64,000 bases of DNA. Origin: Rhea pennata. Taxonomy: Eukaryota > Chordata > Aves > Rheiformes > Rheidae. The position numbers and the translations under genes were made by a program. The notes under the pieces were generated by a model that worked only from the letters and a program-made list of their open reading frames with translations, did not search any database and was not told where the DNA came from. Within the stretch, counting starts at the first letter, position 1. The number at the start of each line of letters is the position of its first letter. The DNA lies in the NCBI RefSeq assembly GCF_028389875.1, contig NC_084665.1, positions 119,678,602 through 119,742,601 on the forward strand, given 5' to 3'. Shown here one piece after another: positions 13,266 to 26,289 of the stretch.

Positions 13266-14164
13266 CTGCAAGACAGAGTAAGATAATACTATAATGTACC
13301 AGCAAATATTTACCTAGCTATCTCTGTACCATTACACCTTCTCCAATTTAACCATAGAATAATTACAAAGAACAACCCTCCCTCCCCACAATAGCTGTCA
13401 TCCCTAGCAAACAGAGACCAAATTCAATATCTGAGGCTTTAATAGGCTGCAGACGTTTATACACATCACTACTGCATGAGGGGAAGTATCTTTCATATTT
13501 TGTTATAAAAATATATGGTGATGAACTAGATTATAATGTCTATTCTACTTAAGGGCAAATAATTTTGTATTTCTTATTTACTCTGTCCAGTGAAAAGACT
13601 CAAGTGAAACCCTTGGAAAGCAAACAAAAGAAGAACCACCTAACAAAACCATGGCACGAATGTCCTCACAAGTTGTGCACACCCCAGCTATAGGGTCTTA
13701 AAGAACAACAACAACCAAGAGGTCTGAGGCCACAGCAAACCTGTTGGCTGCTCGGTTGCCTCTAAGCAGCAGTTGGGATCTCCGACTTAACTCCAGCATA
13801 GCTTATGTCTCTAGAAATTTTCAAAGAACTAAAGGAAAAGTCTTTGAAAGATAAAGCTATTCAAGATTTGATGTATATTATTATGAAGCAAATTGTTTAT
13901 ATCCGTCTGCACAACTTTTCTTAAATTATTCGGTTGCCCAAATGTAGCAAAGGGAAATAAAACAGAACATTACAGCATTCAAAAAAAAAATAGGAAAAAA
14001 AAAAGAAAGAAAAGGGATCATGTTCATCAGTTCAAACATTCATCACACCCAAAGTGCTCGTGTCCTGCTAGGGTATCACTTTGGAAATGGCCGATTAACC
14101 AAACTCCATCGTTATCCAATAAAAAAATAAACAAATCTCTTCATCAGGTGACTAGTTACAATTC

Positions 14165-14345
14165 AAACGTCATCAGGACGAACTACGACACACACGAGCA
14201 CTCACACCTGCCGAAGGCTAACGGGGGCAGTTATCAGATGAAGAGTCAGAAGCCTGCCCCCACTTCCGCACGGCTGCGCACGTGCTCCACCTGAGACCGG
14301 TGCTCGGCAAGTCAGCACGGCTCTTCGCAACAGCCTCGAGCTCAT
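14165..14345. promoter_or_regulatory. CpG-rich pocket inside LDAH intron 1
   Basis: Roughly 180 bases with many CG dinucleotides, including a CACGTG E-box near 14279, in otherwise CpG-poor intron. A TATAAA-like string lies just right of it at about 14354. It could be an enhancer, an alternative promoter or a young GC-rich insertion. The sequence alone does not decide. Confidence 0.3.
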
Positions 14346-16764
14346 CTGAGGTCTATAAAATATCTCTAATATGATAAGAGCCATATTTCAGGCTTCTGAC
14401 AGCAACAGGTCTGGCTTAAGCAGGGCTGAAGAACTTGGTTAAATTTTGCAGGAATGGCTATGAATTTTAATTCAAAAAGATAACCATCTATAATGGAAAA
14501 GGCTGTCCAATTTAACTGTTTCTGATAAAAGGTCTAACTTTCAGGACGTACTGAGTAGAGACATTTAAGTTGACTGAAATGTACATGCTAAATAAAGATA
14601 AAAATGTAACAAGATAGTAAGTTAAAAAATATTAACAGTAATAATAAAAAATTTATGCATCAGCAATTCTAAAGGATAACCCTCAAGGACTTCACATGTG
14701 GCCACTGCAGGAAAACTTATTTGTAAGCCTCATTTTGAAATGAGCATACAGAAGTAAAACTGTCTTAATGTTATTTAAGAAGATTGCTATCTTTGCTAAG
14801 TCCCAAAACCACTATTTAGTTTATGATTTATATGGCAGCAGTGCATCACCACAAGGAATTAGGAGGCAGAATTCAAACAAGATAAGCATATGATCAAACA
14901 ACATGCAACAGAAGATGATATTGCAATAAACTGGGTAATATTTTTATGCACTACAATAATCTTTAAAACATCAAACGTATCCAGTTAGCAACAACAATAA
15001 CCATTTCAAATTTGTTTACTAAGTGAAAAAGGAGCATTCGTTTTTGAGTACCAGGATCCAAGTCCTATTTCCCAATTGCTTTGTGAAGTTTTGGGCCTGA
15101 AAATTGAACAACAAGTAGTACAAAGTGTTGCTGATAACAGGCTTATTTGACTATTGTACTGAAACACTATACTCTAAATAGACACTTTGAGAGTCTCTGT
15201 ACTGCTTGTATGGCACAGCATCTGTTAGGAAACAAAGAAATTCAAGGCCAAACAGCCAGAGTTGCCAGGACCAGTTATAGGAGGAGGGCAGTGGTACGGG
15301 AAAACTGGCAGCACTACAGGAGCAGACCTGAAACGAAGCTTTGCATAATGATGCTCGACTACATGAAACCTGCACTGGTAGAAACCAGAGTTCCTTTCTC
15401 GCCTTAGTTTGCATTTGAAGTTTTGAAACGTTGTAGCTAACCAACAGGCAATACAGAAGAGTCAGATTTTGTTAAACAAAGATTCAAGTCCCTTGGGAAA
15501 AGGAAGAGGACAGCGAGGGAATGCGGCACAGCAAATGCTTCTGGAAGGAAGGGAGTTTAATATTTTTAATTACAGCATAATTCTCTGGATGATTTTTTTT
15601 TTCCATTTCCCTAATCTTTTGCTCCCACCTAAAAAAGAAAATCTTTTAATTGCAAAGGAGACCTCTTTACTGCTTCATTATTTTCCATGTTACCTTTTTT
15701 TGTAAAACTTACAGTGACTAAAATAAAAATAACTGAAGCAAAAGTTGTCAAACTAAAATAAGGTAAATTCTGCAATGCATTATTCCTGCTTTATTTAATT
15801 CTTCATTACTTAAACTGAAAGAAGTCAAGAGCATCTCTGACAGAAAAACCCAGTTACATCAACAACCAATGTACATATTCAGTTTCTGAGGTGTTTACAA
15901 TCCAGGAAGCAAAATTTCTAAGTCCTTATTCACAAAAGTAGGTTTCATATGAAGTTTCTGATTGTAGACCAATAAAATTTCATTTTATTACAAAGTTTCA
16001 TTTGAGACTGATTTCACTGAAGAACTCCAATAGGAAATCCCACTGACAAATCTTCATTCAAGGTAGCACTTGCGAGATAAGGTTTTAAGCTAAATAAGGC
16101 AAAAAAGAAGGTAGAGTAACACATTTTGGATTGGACACTAGAGAAGAAAATGCTGAACAGTTTAAAAAACTTCCAAACATATCTACTAAGTTTCTGAAAG
16201 AAACTGCCCTCTTGAGACAATCCTACAAGTTTCCCAGTATCAATTCTATGCAATAGCTAAGGAAGTTTTATAAATAATTCCCCTCACAGTAAATAAATAA
16301 ATATTTTTTTGCCTTTGATAACACAAATAGAGAAAAATTTGGAGAGAAGACAGGGAACACATGACTGGTGGGAATTTCACCAGGGTTATTACTCCGGTGG
16401 GGTAGGGTGGAGAAGGAAACAGAGTTAGAGAAAGGGACATGACTGTAGGAAATCGGGCCCCTTTACTTCTCATGGATTTTTTTTCCTTCTTTCCCAGCCC
16501 TCTCCCATAATCTCATTAAACAACGAAAAAACACTACAATAAAGGCCGAGTAAAGAAAGACATGGCTCAAAGTTCTGCTGCAACACATAAACACAGGTTA
16601 CTGATTAAGGCTTTAGCTCTAGATTAACACATCCTTAATGTAGGCAAGCTCCTGTTCTAGGAGGCAGAGATCTAGGCTACAGTAGATGGCCTGAGCAATC
16701 CATGGGATCAGCCCCTAGGTTTCAATCTCTAGATAACGTGAGAGGACTACGTAAACAGACTGTA

Positions 16765-17290
16765 CAGTGGAGGGTGGAGAACTGACAGGACTACTGGGCT
16801 CGGAGAGTTGTGATCAGCAATTTCAAAAGAAAAGGGAAAAATCTAACTTACTAGCAGTGTTCCTCAAGGATTGATACTAGGTCCTACTATTAAAAGCCTG
16901 GACAATGGGACAGAGTGTACTCTCAGCAGGTTTGTACATGATACCAAACTGAGAGGAGGAGGAAGAGACTGGCTGAAACACTGGAGGGCAGGGCTGCTAT
17001 TCAAATAGGTCTTGATAGACTGGAAAAACAGGCTAACAGGAGCCCATGAAATTCAAAGCAAATGGAAAGTCTTGCACCTGGGATGCAATAATCCCATTCA
17101 TCAGTAAAGGCTGGGGGCTGACTGGCTGAAAAACTGCCTTGCAGAAAAGCCACTGGCAGACAAGTTGAATAAGAGTCAGCAGTGTGCCCTTGCTACAGTG
17201 AATGCTAACTGTATACTGGGCTACATTAGCAAGAGAGTAGCCAAACGAGTTGAAAGACATGGTTATTCCCCTAACTAAAGTTATGGCATG
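16765..17290 (+). mobile_element. old CR1 LINE fragment, reverse transcriptase region
   Basis: A diverged CR1 ORF2 segment in plus orientation. The order of recognisable CR1 landmarks is intact: TGGAGAACTG, then GTGTTCCTCAAGGATTGATACT (the PQGS part of the RT), a FADDTKL equivalent around 16935-16955, the AWM-like linker, then CAGTGTGCCCTTGC and the ATTCCCCT end. Many indels and stops are present, so it is inactive. Confidence 0.85.
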
Positions 17291-17296
17291 TTTCAA

Positions 17297-17519
17297 TCAG
17301 GAAAGGCAAGGAGGAGGACCCAGGCCGTACAGGCTCATCAAACTCAGCTTAGTCTTTGGAAAGATCATTGGAGCACATATTTTTCTAATCACATTATAGA
17401 AAAGACATTAATTCAGAATAGGGAACAGATTTACCTATGGCAAATCAAGCTCAACCAATATGATGGCCTTTTATGATAAAACGACTGGCTACATGAATTA
17501 AAGAAATAGATGTAATATA
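17297..17519 (+). mobile_element. old CR1 LINE, 5' half of an element split by insertion
   Basis: Begins with the CR1 segment AAAGGCAAGGAGGAGGACCC (encoding the KKEDP stretch). It continues through the region equivalent to [19 protein letters not shown] up to the GWVDEG equivalent near 17515. It is then interrupted by a minus-strand CR1 and resumes at 17830. It lies downstream of another old fragment (16765-17290) that covers a later part of ORF2, so the two are separate insertions. Confidence 0.82.
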
Positions 17520-17829
17520 CAGAATCAGTAAGGTTGGAATGGACCTCTGGAGATCATCCAGTACAACCTCCCTGCTCAAGCAGGGTCACCTAGAGCACGT
17601 TAGACAGGATTGCATCCAGGCAGTTTTGAGTATCTCCACAGAAGAAGACTCCACAACTTCCATGGGCAACCTGTTCTAGTGCTCTGTCACTCTCACAGTG
17701 AAGAAATTCCCCCTCACGGTCAGGTGGAACTTCCTGTGATTCAGTTTTTGCCTGTTGCCTCTTGTCCTTTCACATGGGACAACTGAAAAGAGTTTGTCCC
17801 CATCCCCTTGTCACCCTCCCTTCAGATAC
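17520..17829 (-). mobile_element. CR1 LINE 3' end inserted into an older CR1
   Basis: Reverse complement of a CR1 3' end: tail-like CAGAATCAGTAAGGTTGGAA at the left, then the conserved 3' UTR and C-terminal ORF2 codons to about 17829. Both flanks are consecutive parts of one older plus-strand CR1 reverse transcriptase, which shows that this copy landed inside it. Confidence 0.9.
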
Positions 17830-18895
17830 TTTGACTTAAGACTTTTGACACCATTTCCCACTTCCCAATTGTCAGTTAAGGAAATACAGGCTAAACAAAC
17901 TGACTTAAATAGGCTGAAAACTAGCAGAACCAATAGGCTTAAAAAGGAGTAGTCAGTTACTGGCTATCAGCTGGATGTCAAACAAGTGGAGTACTCTCAT
18001 GTCAACACTGGGGCCGATACAGCTCAACACCTTCAAAAACCTATATAATGAGATAAAAATGAAGTCTCAGCAAACAGTGCTGAATCAGCAGGGACAGTTG
18101 ATGAGGTCAGAGAAGAGCTTCAATTCAGAGAGTTAAGTTCCCTCAAGAAACTTAAGAACTGGCCAACAAATCCCTTATGAAGCTCAGCAGCAAGAAGAAT
18201 GAAGATCTGCACCTGGACCAGAACATCATGCTTCAGTAGCAGCTAGGAAGCAACTGGCTGAGAAGCAGCCCAGCTGAAAAAGACACATTTGTCATGATGG
18301 ATGCTAAAACGAATAATAATACAAAAAAAAAAAAAAAAGGAAAAAAAGAAAGAAAGAAAAACACAATGTGCTCTTAACAGAAACAAGGCAAGCTGCATAT
18401 CAGACTGAGTAAGGAGAAGCACAGCCAGCAATTTGAGAGAAGTTATTCTTTTTTTCTATTCAGTAGTAGTGAGGATACACCTGCTACACTGAGTCTAGTT
18501 TTGTCCTGTCTCTCCTACTCTCCAGTTGAAGAAGGATATTGTTAAAATTGAGATGGTCAAGCAGAAGACTGTCAAGATAGTAAGCAGCCTAGAGCACGTT
18601 GGACTTCTGAGGAAAAGCTGAGGGAAGTGCACTTTTTTAGCCAGGCAAAGAGGAGGAGAAGGCTTAATCTAACAGCAAAATACAACCACTTTTCCTCAGT
18701 ACTGTCAGAGGGTAAAACAAGAGACAAGTTGTGCCTTGGAAGGTTCAAATATTGTGAAAAGTTTCTTTGTTAGGAGCGTAAAGCAGCTCCATAAGACAAA
18801 TCTGGGAGAGGCGATGGAATCTCTATTGCTGGAAAATTTCAAAACTCAGCTAGACAAAGCAATAGTTCTGGTCTGAGCAGAAGTTTGGACTAAGT
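17830..18895 (+). mobile_element. old CR1 LINE, 3' half of the split element
   Basis: Resumes the element broken at 17519 with the segment equivalent to [13 protein letters not shown] (ACTTTGACTTAAGACTTTTG). It runs through the linker with GAAGCAGCCCAGCTGAAAAAG, the CAATGTGCTCTT segment, the GAGAGAGTCCAG equivalent, the GAGGAAAAGCTGAGGGAAGT segment and the conserved GTGGAATCTC region near 18815. An A-rich microsatellite (18318-18361) has grown inside it. The element is heavily decayed. Confidence 0.82.
18318..18361. repeat. A-rich / GAAA microsatellite
   Basis: A run of about 16 A followed by GAAA units, located inside the old CR1. Probably slippage-derived. Confidence 0.9.
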
Positions 18896-20129
18896 TTTCT
18901 CTAGAGGTTTCTTTAAATCAACACTTTGCAATACTTGCACCCCTAAACTACCAGAAAGGATCAAAAGCGAACTGCAACAAGGACATCAGCCAATTTTTTT
19001 AGTACCTTAGCAAAGGCAGCAGAGGTCTTCAGCACTACAGTAGATAACAGTAACTAGATAGCTCATAAAAGGAATGTGATCAAGATCAGATCAGAAAACT
19101 AGGAAACCAAAGTAGTTGTATTCCACAGATTAACTGCATCAGCTTAAAAAAACACATGCACACACACACAAAATACTAGTGAGCTTATTTGATTCAATTC
19201 AACACTATAATGCAAAAGAATAACTGGGAAAATATATAGAAGGTGAGATTCCTCCAGCAACTGCTAGATGCTGAACTTTAACAATTTCTGAAACATTATC
19301 CCCTGAACAGAATCATCCAGACCTGCAAAGCTCTTTAATTTCCAGACTGGAACTAATCTGCTCATAGCTAAGAACTAGAAAACAGAAGGAAGAAACTGAC
19401 TGACTTTGTAGAAAACCTGCAAAGATGAATAAAAGAGGGAAAAAAATACTTAGATGACGTCAAACATTTCTTTGGACAAATGACAAACAGTGAAAGCCAG
19501 ATTTCTGACAGAAAAAGAGCAAAGAATCTGCAGGCAGTTGTGACACTGGTCACAAATCTCGAACCATTCATCAGGAGAAAAGCACTCAGTAGAAGATAAA
19601 ATAGAAATATTTCTTCGTGCTCTAAATTACAAATCTGTGTTAAAGATATATGATGAAAAGGACATAGTAGTCCATTTTGTGCCAGTTCTGAAGCATTAAA
19701 TAAAAACTGTGAAGTGTTATTTGTAAAAACAAGCAAAACTACAAAACTAACACTGTACAAAAATCAAATGAAGAAAAGTAGTTACATAAAAAGTCCTTTA
19801 AAATGCCATAAAAACCAACCTTGCATACCTAAGGCAGCTCAAAACAGTAGGTCGTGTTTATCTAAAACAAGCAAAGTAACTAGGAGGCTTCATACTCAAG
19901 CATCGCTCAGCAACTTAGCAATGTGATGCTTTCAGTCTGTTTTGCTCCTGCCTCCTCTCTTCTCCCCAAGCAGTAAAACAGCCAAGGAAATTTCACTAGT
20001 GACAGCAAAAATATCTGTGAAATGTGTGGGAATGGGATACAGGCTAAAAGTAATTCATGGTTAGAGGCGTAATGATAAAAAAGCTAAAGAAATGCTGAAT
20101 GAAAATTGAAAGCAGTTCTCATTTCTTGA

Positions 20130-20154
20130 CCCTGTACAGAGACTCTGTACAGGG
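20130..20154. repeat. perfect inverted repeat, 11 bp stem with 3-base loop
   Basis: CCCTGTACAGA, loop GAC, TCTGTACAGGG. A stem this long and perfect is rare by chance in 64 kb. It could be a recent palindromic mutation, part of a decayed transposon or a hairpin in the LDAH pre-mRNA. Confidence 0.85.
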
Positions 20155-21455
20155 GGCCATAGATAGACCTAAGAAGTATGAAAGGTTCAGTTCTAGTTTT
20201 AGAACTGAATCTACAATATCATCAAAAAAATTGTAGTTTATTATGGCTAATGACCATGTAATGAACACCAAGAAAATGTGTGCTCCCTTGGAGGAAGAGC
20301 AGCAGGGAAGAGAAGAATTTCTGGGTATTAGTTTTATACTAGATAAACAGTCTCTTGTCAGTGCCAAAAATTGTAATACCACCAATTACTGCCAGCAACA
20401 CAGAGTAGTACCCAAGAACTGGAGAAGTCTTAGAGTGAAAAGATCCAATTTTGTGGATTTAAATAAGGAATAGATGGATCTGTTTAATGATTTTTGACAA
20501 GCAGCAAAGAGAAAAGTGGGAATCAATGGCTAAAAATGTGTACCAGTGATTAAAGTAGTGGTATAGAGCAATTGCAAAAGGAAAAGTGCTTCCCTAGTAT
20601 CTCCCATCAACCTTGTTTCAATAAGCTACTTCATCAGGTATATGAACAGTTCAGGAGAGTTTTAGGGGCAAGTAATGAAGAAATCAGAAAACATTTTCGG
20701 ATCCTGCAATGATACAAGCCTACATTGGTCCAACACAAAGCTAGTAATGAAGACAGTGATCAGCACCTCGGGGAAATGGATTAGAAGGCCTATCACAACT
20801 TTCAACCAACCTTTGAATCTCACAGATATCTTTGGCTTAATAAAAAAGTTCAGAATGCGATGGTGACTATAGAAAAATCAAATTAAGCTCTTCTTAATTA
20901 CCACTAATTGATTATAATCCAGCTATTACAGCACACTCATCTTGATTCCCATACTACTCTCAAGAGGAGGAAACAACAAATGAAAGACTTGATGGTATTA
21001 CGCACAACCAAAACTTCTACAAAAATAGTCGTAGTCATGAAAGCATCAACTGTTGGGCTATAGCACTCCATGCCATAGGCAAAATAACCTCACTTTTAGT
21101 ACTTCAGGCAATGAGACATTGATTTTTACTTCCGATTTCATTTCTCCTTTGATAATCACACACCTCAGTTTCTGCTTGTGTTGACATTCCCTGTATAAAA
21201 GTCTTAAAAACCCAATTATGCCTGCACAGTGCTCAAATAGCAGAGCCACTGCAGCCTGTTACTGGGTAGACCACATGGCCCTCCATTTAGCACCACAACT
21301 TTTATCAACAAGCTGGTCCCCTGAAGCATCAGCATTCCAGCAAGCCAAAGCAGATGTCAAGGAAATCATGATACATTACCCTGGTGTGGCTGAGAGTCCC
21401 CTGAGATTCCACACAATACTGGTAAATACTGGCAACTATAACTATACCCAAAGCT

Positions 21456-21479
21456 ATAAATAAATAAATAAATAAATAA
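21456..21479. repeat. AAAT tetranucleotide microsatellite
   Basis: About six AAAT units without interruption. Confidence 0.9.
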
Positions 21480-22871
21480 GAGAGATGACAAACTAAGCCT
21501 CAGATTTAGAATATCTGATGCATTTATGGTGGAAGAGGTCCTACATATGATACCTTATCAGTTTGTTAAATCATATCCAAATAGTAGCTTCTATATGATA
21601 ATATTTTTTCAAAAGAGTTAAAATATCACAAATTCTTTTTGTTTTGCTAAAAAGAGAGATATTTACTTTATAAGCATCATTAAGTGGGGGAAACCCCAAA
21701 GTTTACAAGAAAGTTGTACCTATATCCATAGCAACTCCCTCAATTCCCATGTAACACGCAAGCCTGATGCTAAAGCTAATAATGTTGATGACCGAAGAAC
21801 AAGCAAACAATAAGTTAGTTGCTTAAAGAAATAAATGCACACAAGGAGGTACCAATGGTTTTAAATGCAAAGTGTAATATGGGTTATTTTCCAGAATGGA
21901 AAATGGGATTTCTGGAAAACAGGAAGGTTTTTAGTTTTTAGATTTAATCCTAAAAGAAGAAGCAGTCATTCACTTGCACGTAACTTTGAGATCTAATGGA
22001 TAGATGAAGTCACTTTTAAAGCTATCTTTCTCTCTGAATACTGCATTAAGAATTTTCTGGACCCAAAGGAAAATCTTGGCTTTTAAAATTGAAAATCCCT
22101 CTAAGGAACAAACAGAAGGTAGAGGGGTAAGTCACAGGTGGACCTAGCAAAAACAAGTTAGATATACGATCTGGGATTAGACTATCATCTTAGTAAAAAC
22201 TTCAGTCAAGTAAAGACAGTATTTTTACATGACAGAATGTAAAAAACTGGAGCTGAAGTGCAATGTCTTCACAGTAGAGAGGGATTCTAGGGAGGAAACT
22301 ATGCCAGGTCTCGTCTGAGCAGAAAATTTTACAGAAACAGCAGACTTTTGTCAAGAGCGTGTTGTAAATAAGCTTTCACAGCTGCCTGAAGAAATAAAGC
22401 AAAAAGCAAGAATTCTACTATAGAAAACCAAAGGGAAACAAACCATATTTTGGATCGCATAGCATAAAAAAAGAATCAGAGATGATAAAGATTCCAAAAT
22501 CTGTAATTCAATTATTTATTTCTGTATCAATCATGTTGGACAGCATATCAACGTTTTGGGAATTGCAGAGCAAAACTAAGATATAACACCATGATTACAG
22601 ACTGGCTTAAAATCTCACTGAAGTTAGAGGTAAGAATGTTACAACTGATGAAAGAAGTTGTAAAAACCCATTAAGCATGTCTGAAGCTGAAGAGGCAGAT
22701 GAATTATGTGGGAAAGGAGTTGGCATGGACCTTCTCCAAGTATTGAAGCAAAGGTTATCAATTTCCACAGCAGAGGGAAAGAAATAGCAGAATATATTGC
22801 AGGAAAAGTGAAATAGCAGAAAACTCAGGACACAGATTTTAGAAAGATTTGACAAAGGCATTAAAAAAAGC

Positions 22872-22893
22872 AGAGAGAGAGAGAGAGAGAGAA
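22872..22893. repeat. GA dinucleotide microsatellite
   Basis: About 11 AG units in a row. Confidence 0.9.
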
Positions 22894-25800
22894 CAAATGC
22901 GCAAACAGGTACACTTGCGGTCTAAGGGTTTGGGAACAAAGCTTGCTCACTGAACAAGAGTTGTGCTTATTTCTCATTTCATTTCTACTGTACAAGGGAA
23001 AAAAAGAACTTTTCACAGCCTTTTTTTAAAGAAAACAGAGTCAAGTAAAAGACTACACTGTATGCTCTATACTTTTTATTTGCTTTCCTATATCAAACAA
23101 CTTAAGACCCACATTTTTGTTGGACATCTATTCAGAAAACATTCAAGTATGAAAAAAGTGTTGGTAAGCTACAAACGCATGTTAAAAATAGCATCCAAAA
23201 GTTGTAAGCTTTCTAAGAAACTGCCATTTTTCAGCAGCACTAACAACAGGCAGCAGGGAAAAAAAAAGAAAAAAAAAACAAAAAAGCAGTTGCTGCTTCA
23301 TCTGATATCAAATACCTCCTTTTCCATCACATTTTTTGAACAAAGTTCAATGCTTAATGGAGCACAGCATTCTTCCGTTGTCCTTATTAAATAAGGCAAA
23401 GCTCAAGGAACGTACATAAGCAATGCTAGCTGGAAGCAGATACCAAAGCGAAGAGACCATAGGGCCATCCAATTTGCAGTGCTTTCCCTGACTGCGTTCC
23501 CTCAAACCTTTGCTGTGCTATCAACCTTCCTAAATTTCTACATGTATCAATCCTTATAAGTTTCTTCCGTCTTTCACATTAAATGTTCTCCCTTAGCCCA
23601 ACATTAACTCTTAAATCAAAGCAGTTTTAGTTAGCTCATATTGCAGACTTTCTTTTCTGCCTGTTTTACTGTTTCACCTTGCACGTGTTCTTGTATCAAC
23701 CGCTTATCTGGCCTTCATCTTCACTGATGCCCCCCCACATAGGTACTGCTGATAACCACACTTCGTGATAGTCATAAAGAATTAGTCAAGATACTTTCTA
23801 TTTACATGGAATCAACATGTAAATCTATTTATATGGATCAACATACTGGTCCAACAACATCCTCCAGTTACCTCATCCTCCAGTTACCTTTCAGCCTGTA
23901 TTTGCTGCTCATCATCACCTTCCTATGTTTACTGTAGCAGCTATATGGTTTGATGTTCATTTATTAAGCCAAATAGGCTACAAAGGCCTATTCTCAGTCA
24001 GAGGCATGAAAGCTGAAAGGCAATAGGGAGCTCTGAGCAAAGGATGGAGGAATTAACAGGAGAATCAATGAACATAAAACATAACAAGCAAGAGATTACA
24101 AAGATACCAGATAATTATGTTATTGTAGTTGCTCAGAAAAAGATCTAATGCTATCTGCACTGTTAATATCAGGAAAGACTTAGATTCTGGGTCTTGTAAC
24201 ACACGATGGTGAAGTTCATCACTCTGCTGACCAGGTAGAAGAGAGAGACCAGAATTGAACAGATAGGCTGAAAAAAAAAAGTGGGACAGTTACTGAAAAG
24301 CACCTCCAAGATGCCACCAGTGCCACAGGAAGACCTGTACATACCAGTGGTCTGACATGCAGACTTAGGGGTCTGGTACCAACAGAGGACCCTGGTCAAT
24401 TCATCATACTGGAGGCACTATAACTCCAGCAATAACTTGTTCCTCAAAACAAGAATAACCCTTGAAATACTCCTGTTTTGCACAAGGACCCAGATCCACT
24501 CACTAAAATAACCCTGTAAAGTCTGACAACACCAGGCTAAATAGAAATAAATTTAAAAAGCCAGTGTTTTTCAGAAGCTCAAATAATGATCCAGTTCTCA
24601 CGATCTGAATAACTGCTTTATTTCCAAGTAGTGCTCTAATTTCTTGAAAGATAATATGGGGGGAGAGGGTGAAGAGGTTACTGGATTTCCACACAAAGAA
24701 CAGTAAGAGACTTGAGTGAAGTATCTGTCTAAACAAAATAAAAAGGAACAGGTTCTAAACAAAGGCACAAGATAAAACAGAAAAAGGAAAGGCTCAAAAG
24801 AACAGAAAGGTTATTAGGAGCAGCAGACAAAATAGTAGAAAGTGATGATACTGAAGGAAGTCTAGGTGCTTCAGTTTGAGATACTCTCACCTTCGCTAGT
24901 CATTTTGTTGTTGTAACCAAGTTTGCATTTCCTTCCCTTCAGGGCCTTATTGCTAAATCATACCTTGCTTTCTACTGACTTGTCATTCAGGCTGTTCATA
25001 TGTAATATTTTAAACTACAAACACAAATTATGCATCCTTTCCCTTCAAAAGAAATCCTGCCATACTTGAATTTGTAGTATCTCTAGTTAAACACTGTTCT
25101 GGCTCATCAGAAGTACCTAGCATTCAAAAACAAGGTACTTAATGCACGAGGCACAGCTATGTTAGGTGGCTGGTCAACCTTGGCTAGGTAAATAAATGTC
25201 TCATTCATTTCACTGGTCCACTGTACACTCAGACTACCATTTCAGACTGATATTCCAGACTTGTTTCAAGATTACTATTCTGCTAAGGTCAGTCCTTTCA
25301 TATTACATATTTGTTTTCCATTATAAACACTCTTTCATCAGAATGACTTACTTCCCTCATTACAACTTGTTTATGAATCTTACTGCACACTTGAACATTA
25401 TCATTCAAAGTGCAAACTGGAATCAAATTTCATCAAGCCTCTTAATGAAAAGTCACAATGTTATACAGCATATTGTCAAGAGCAGAAAGAAACATAGTGA
25501 TATCAATATTGATTGCATGCCTGATTTATATCAGGCAAATATTAACTGTCTTTCACATCCTGCACATATGTTGTCTGTAAAAATTACGCAAAATACCACC
25601 AAAACCCAAACACTGACATTTTGTTCCTAATATATAACTTAGACATTAGCCTGAATGGGGACTCTTGCTTCTTCCTCACAGGGCACTCCCAGTGAAACAT
25701 GATAACAGGAAAACAGTTACTAAAAACCACAAAGCTCTCAACAAAACTAATAGCCACATCACAGTTAGGAAGCTTTAGAGTAAATCTTGTCAACAAAGGC

Positions 25801-26270
25801 AAACTCTTTGGTTGGCAATCATATTGGAAATTTTGTTTTACAATTGCCCATACACACTTTTTCTAATTGCCTTCATGAATCATATGGAATAGATGAGTAA
25901 CTAATAACTGATCAATGTCTCTTCCGGTATAAGAAGTAGAAAGCACCAACTACCACGAACAGGAGGTGAGTTCAAAACAAAAGAAAGCACCTCCTTATTC
26001 AGTAGGTGTGTGTCCCATGAGGCTTCTTGACATTGGATGCTATGAACATTCATTTACCTTGGTGCAAGGCAAGAACAAATTCATGAAGAAGAAATCTGCT
26101 GGGAAAATTCATGTCTTTAGTACATCTGTTCCAGAAAATTGCTGAGTTGGTGGCTGGAGGCTGAACAGATACTTCGTGGGCAGGGGTAGGTGAAGCAAAA
26201 ACATGCCCATTTGCCTCTTTCATAAACATCTGCTTAAGGCACTGTCAAAGGAAGATTCTTGATTGACCTC

Positions 26271-26289
26271 TTTTTTTTTTTTTTTTTTT
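26271..26289. repeat. 19-base T homopolymer
   Basis: An uninterrupted T run. On the minus strand it would be poly(A), but I see no AATAAA signal beside it, so it is not called a retrocopy tail. Confidence 0.85.

Noticed and set aside
13893-14294. 133-codon plus-strand open frame
   Set aside because: Lysine-rich from A runs and then biased by the CpG pocket. No protein-like segment.
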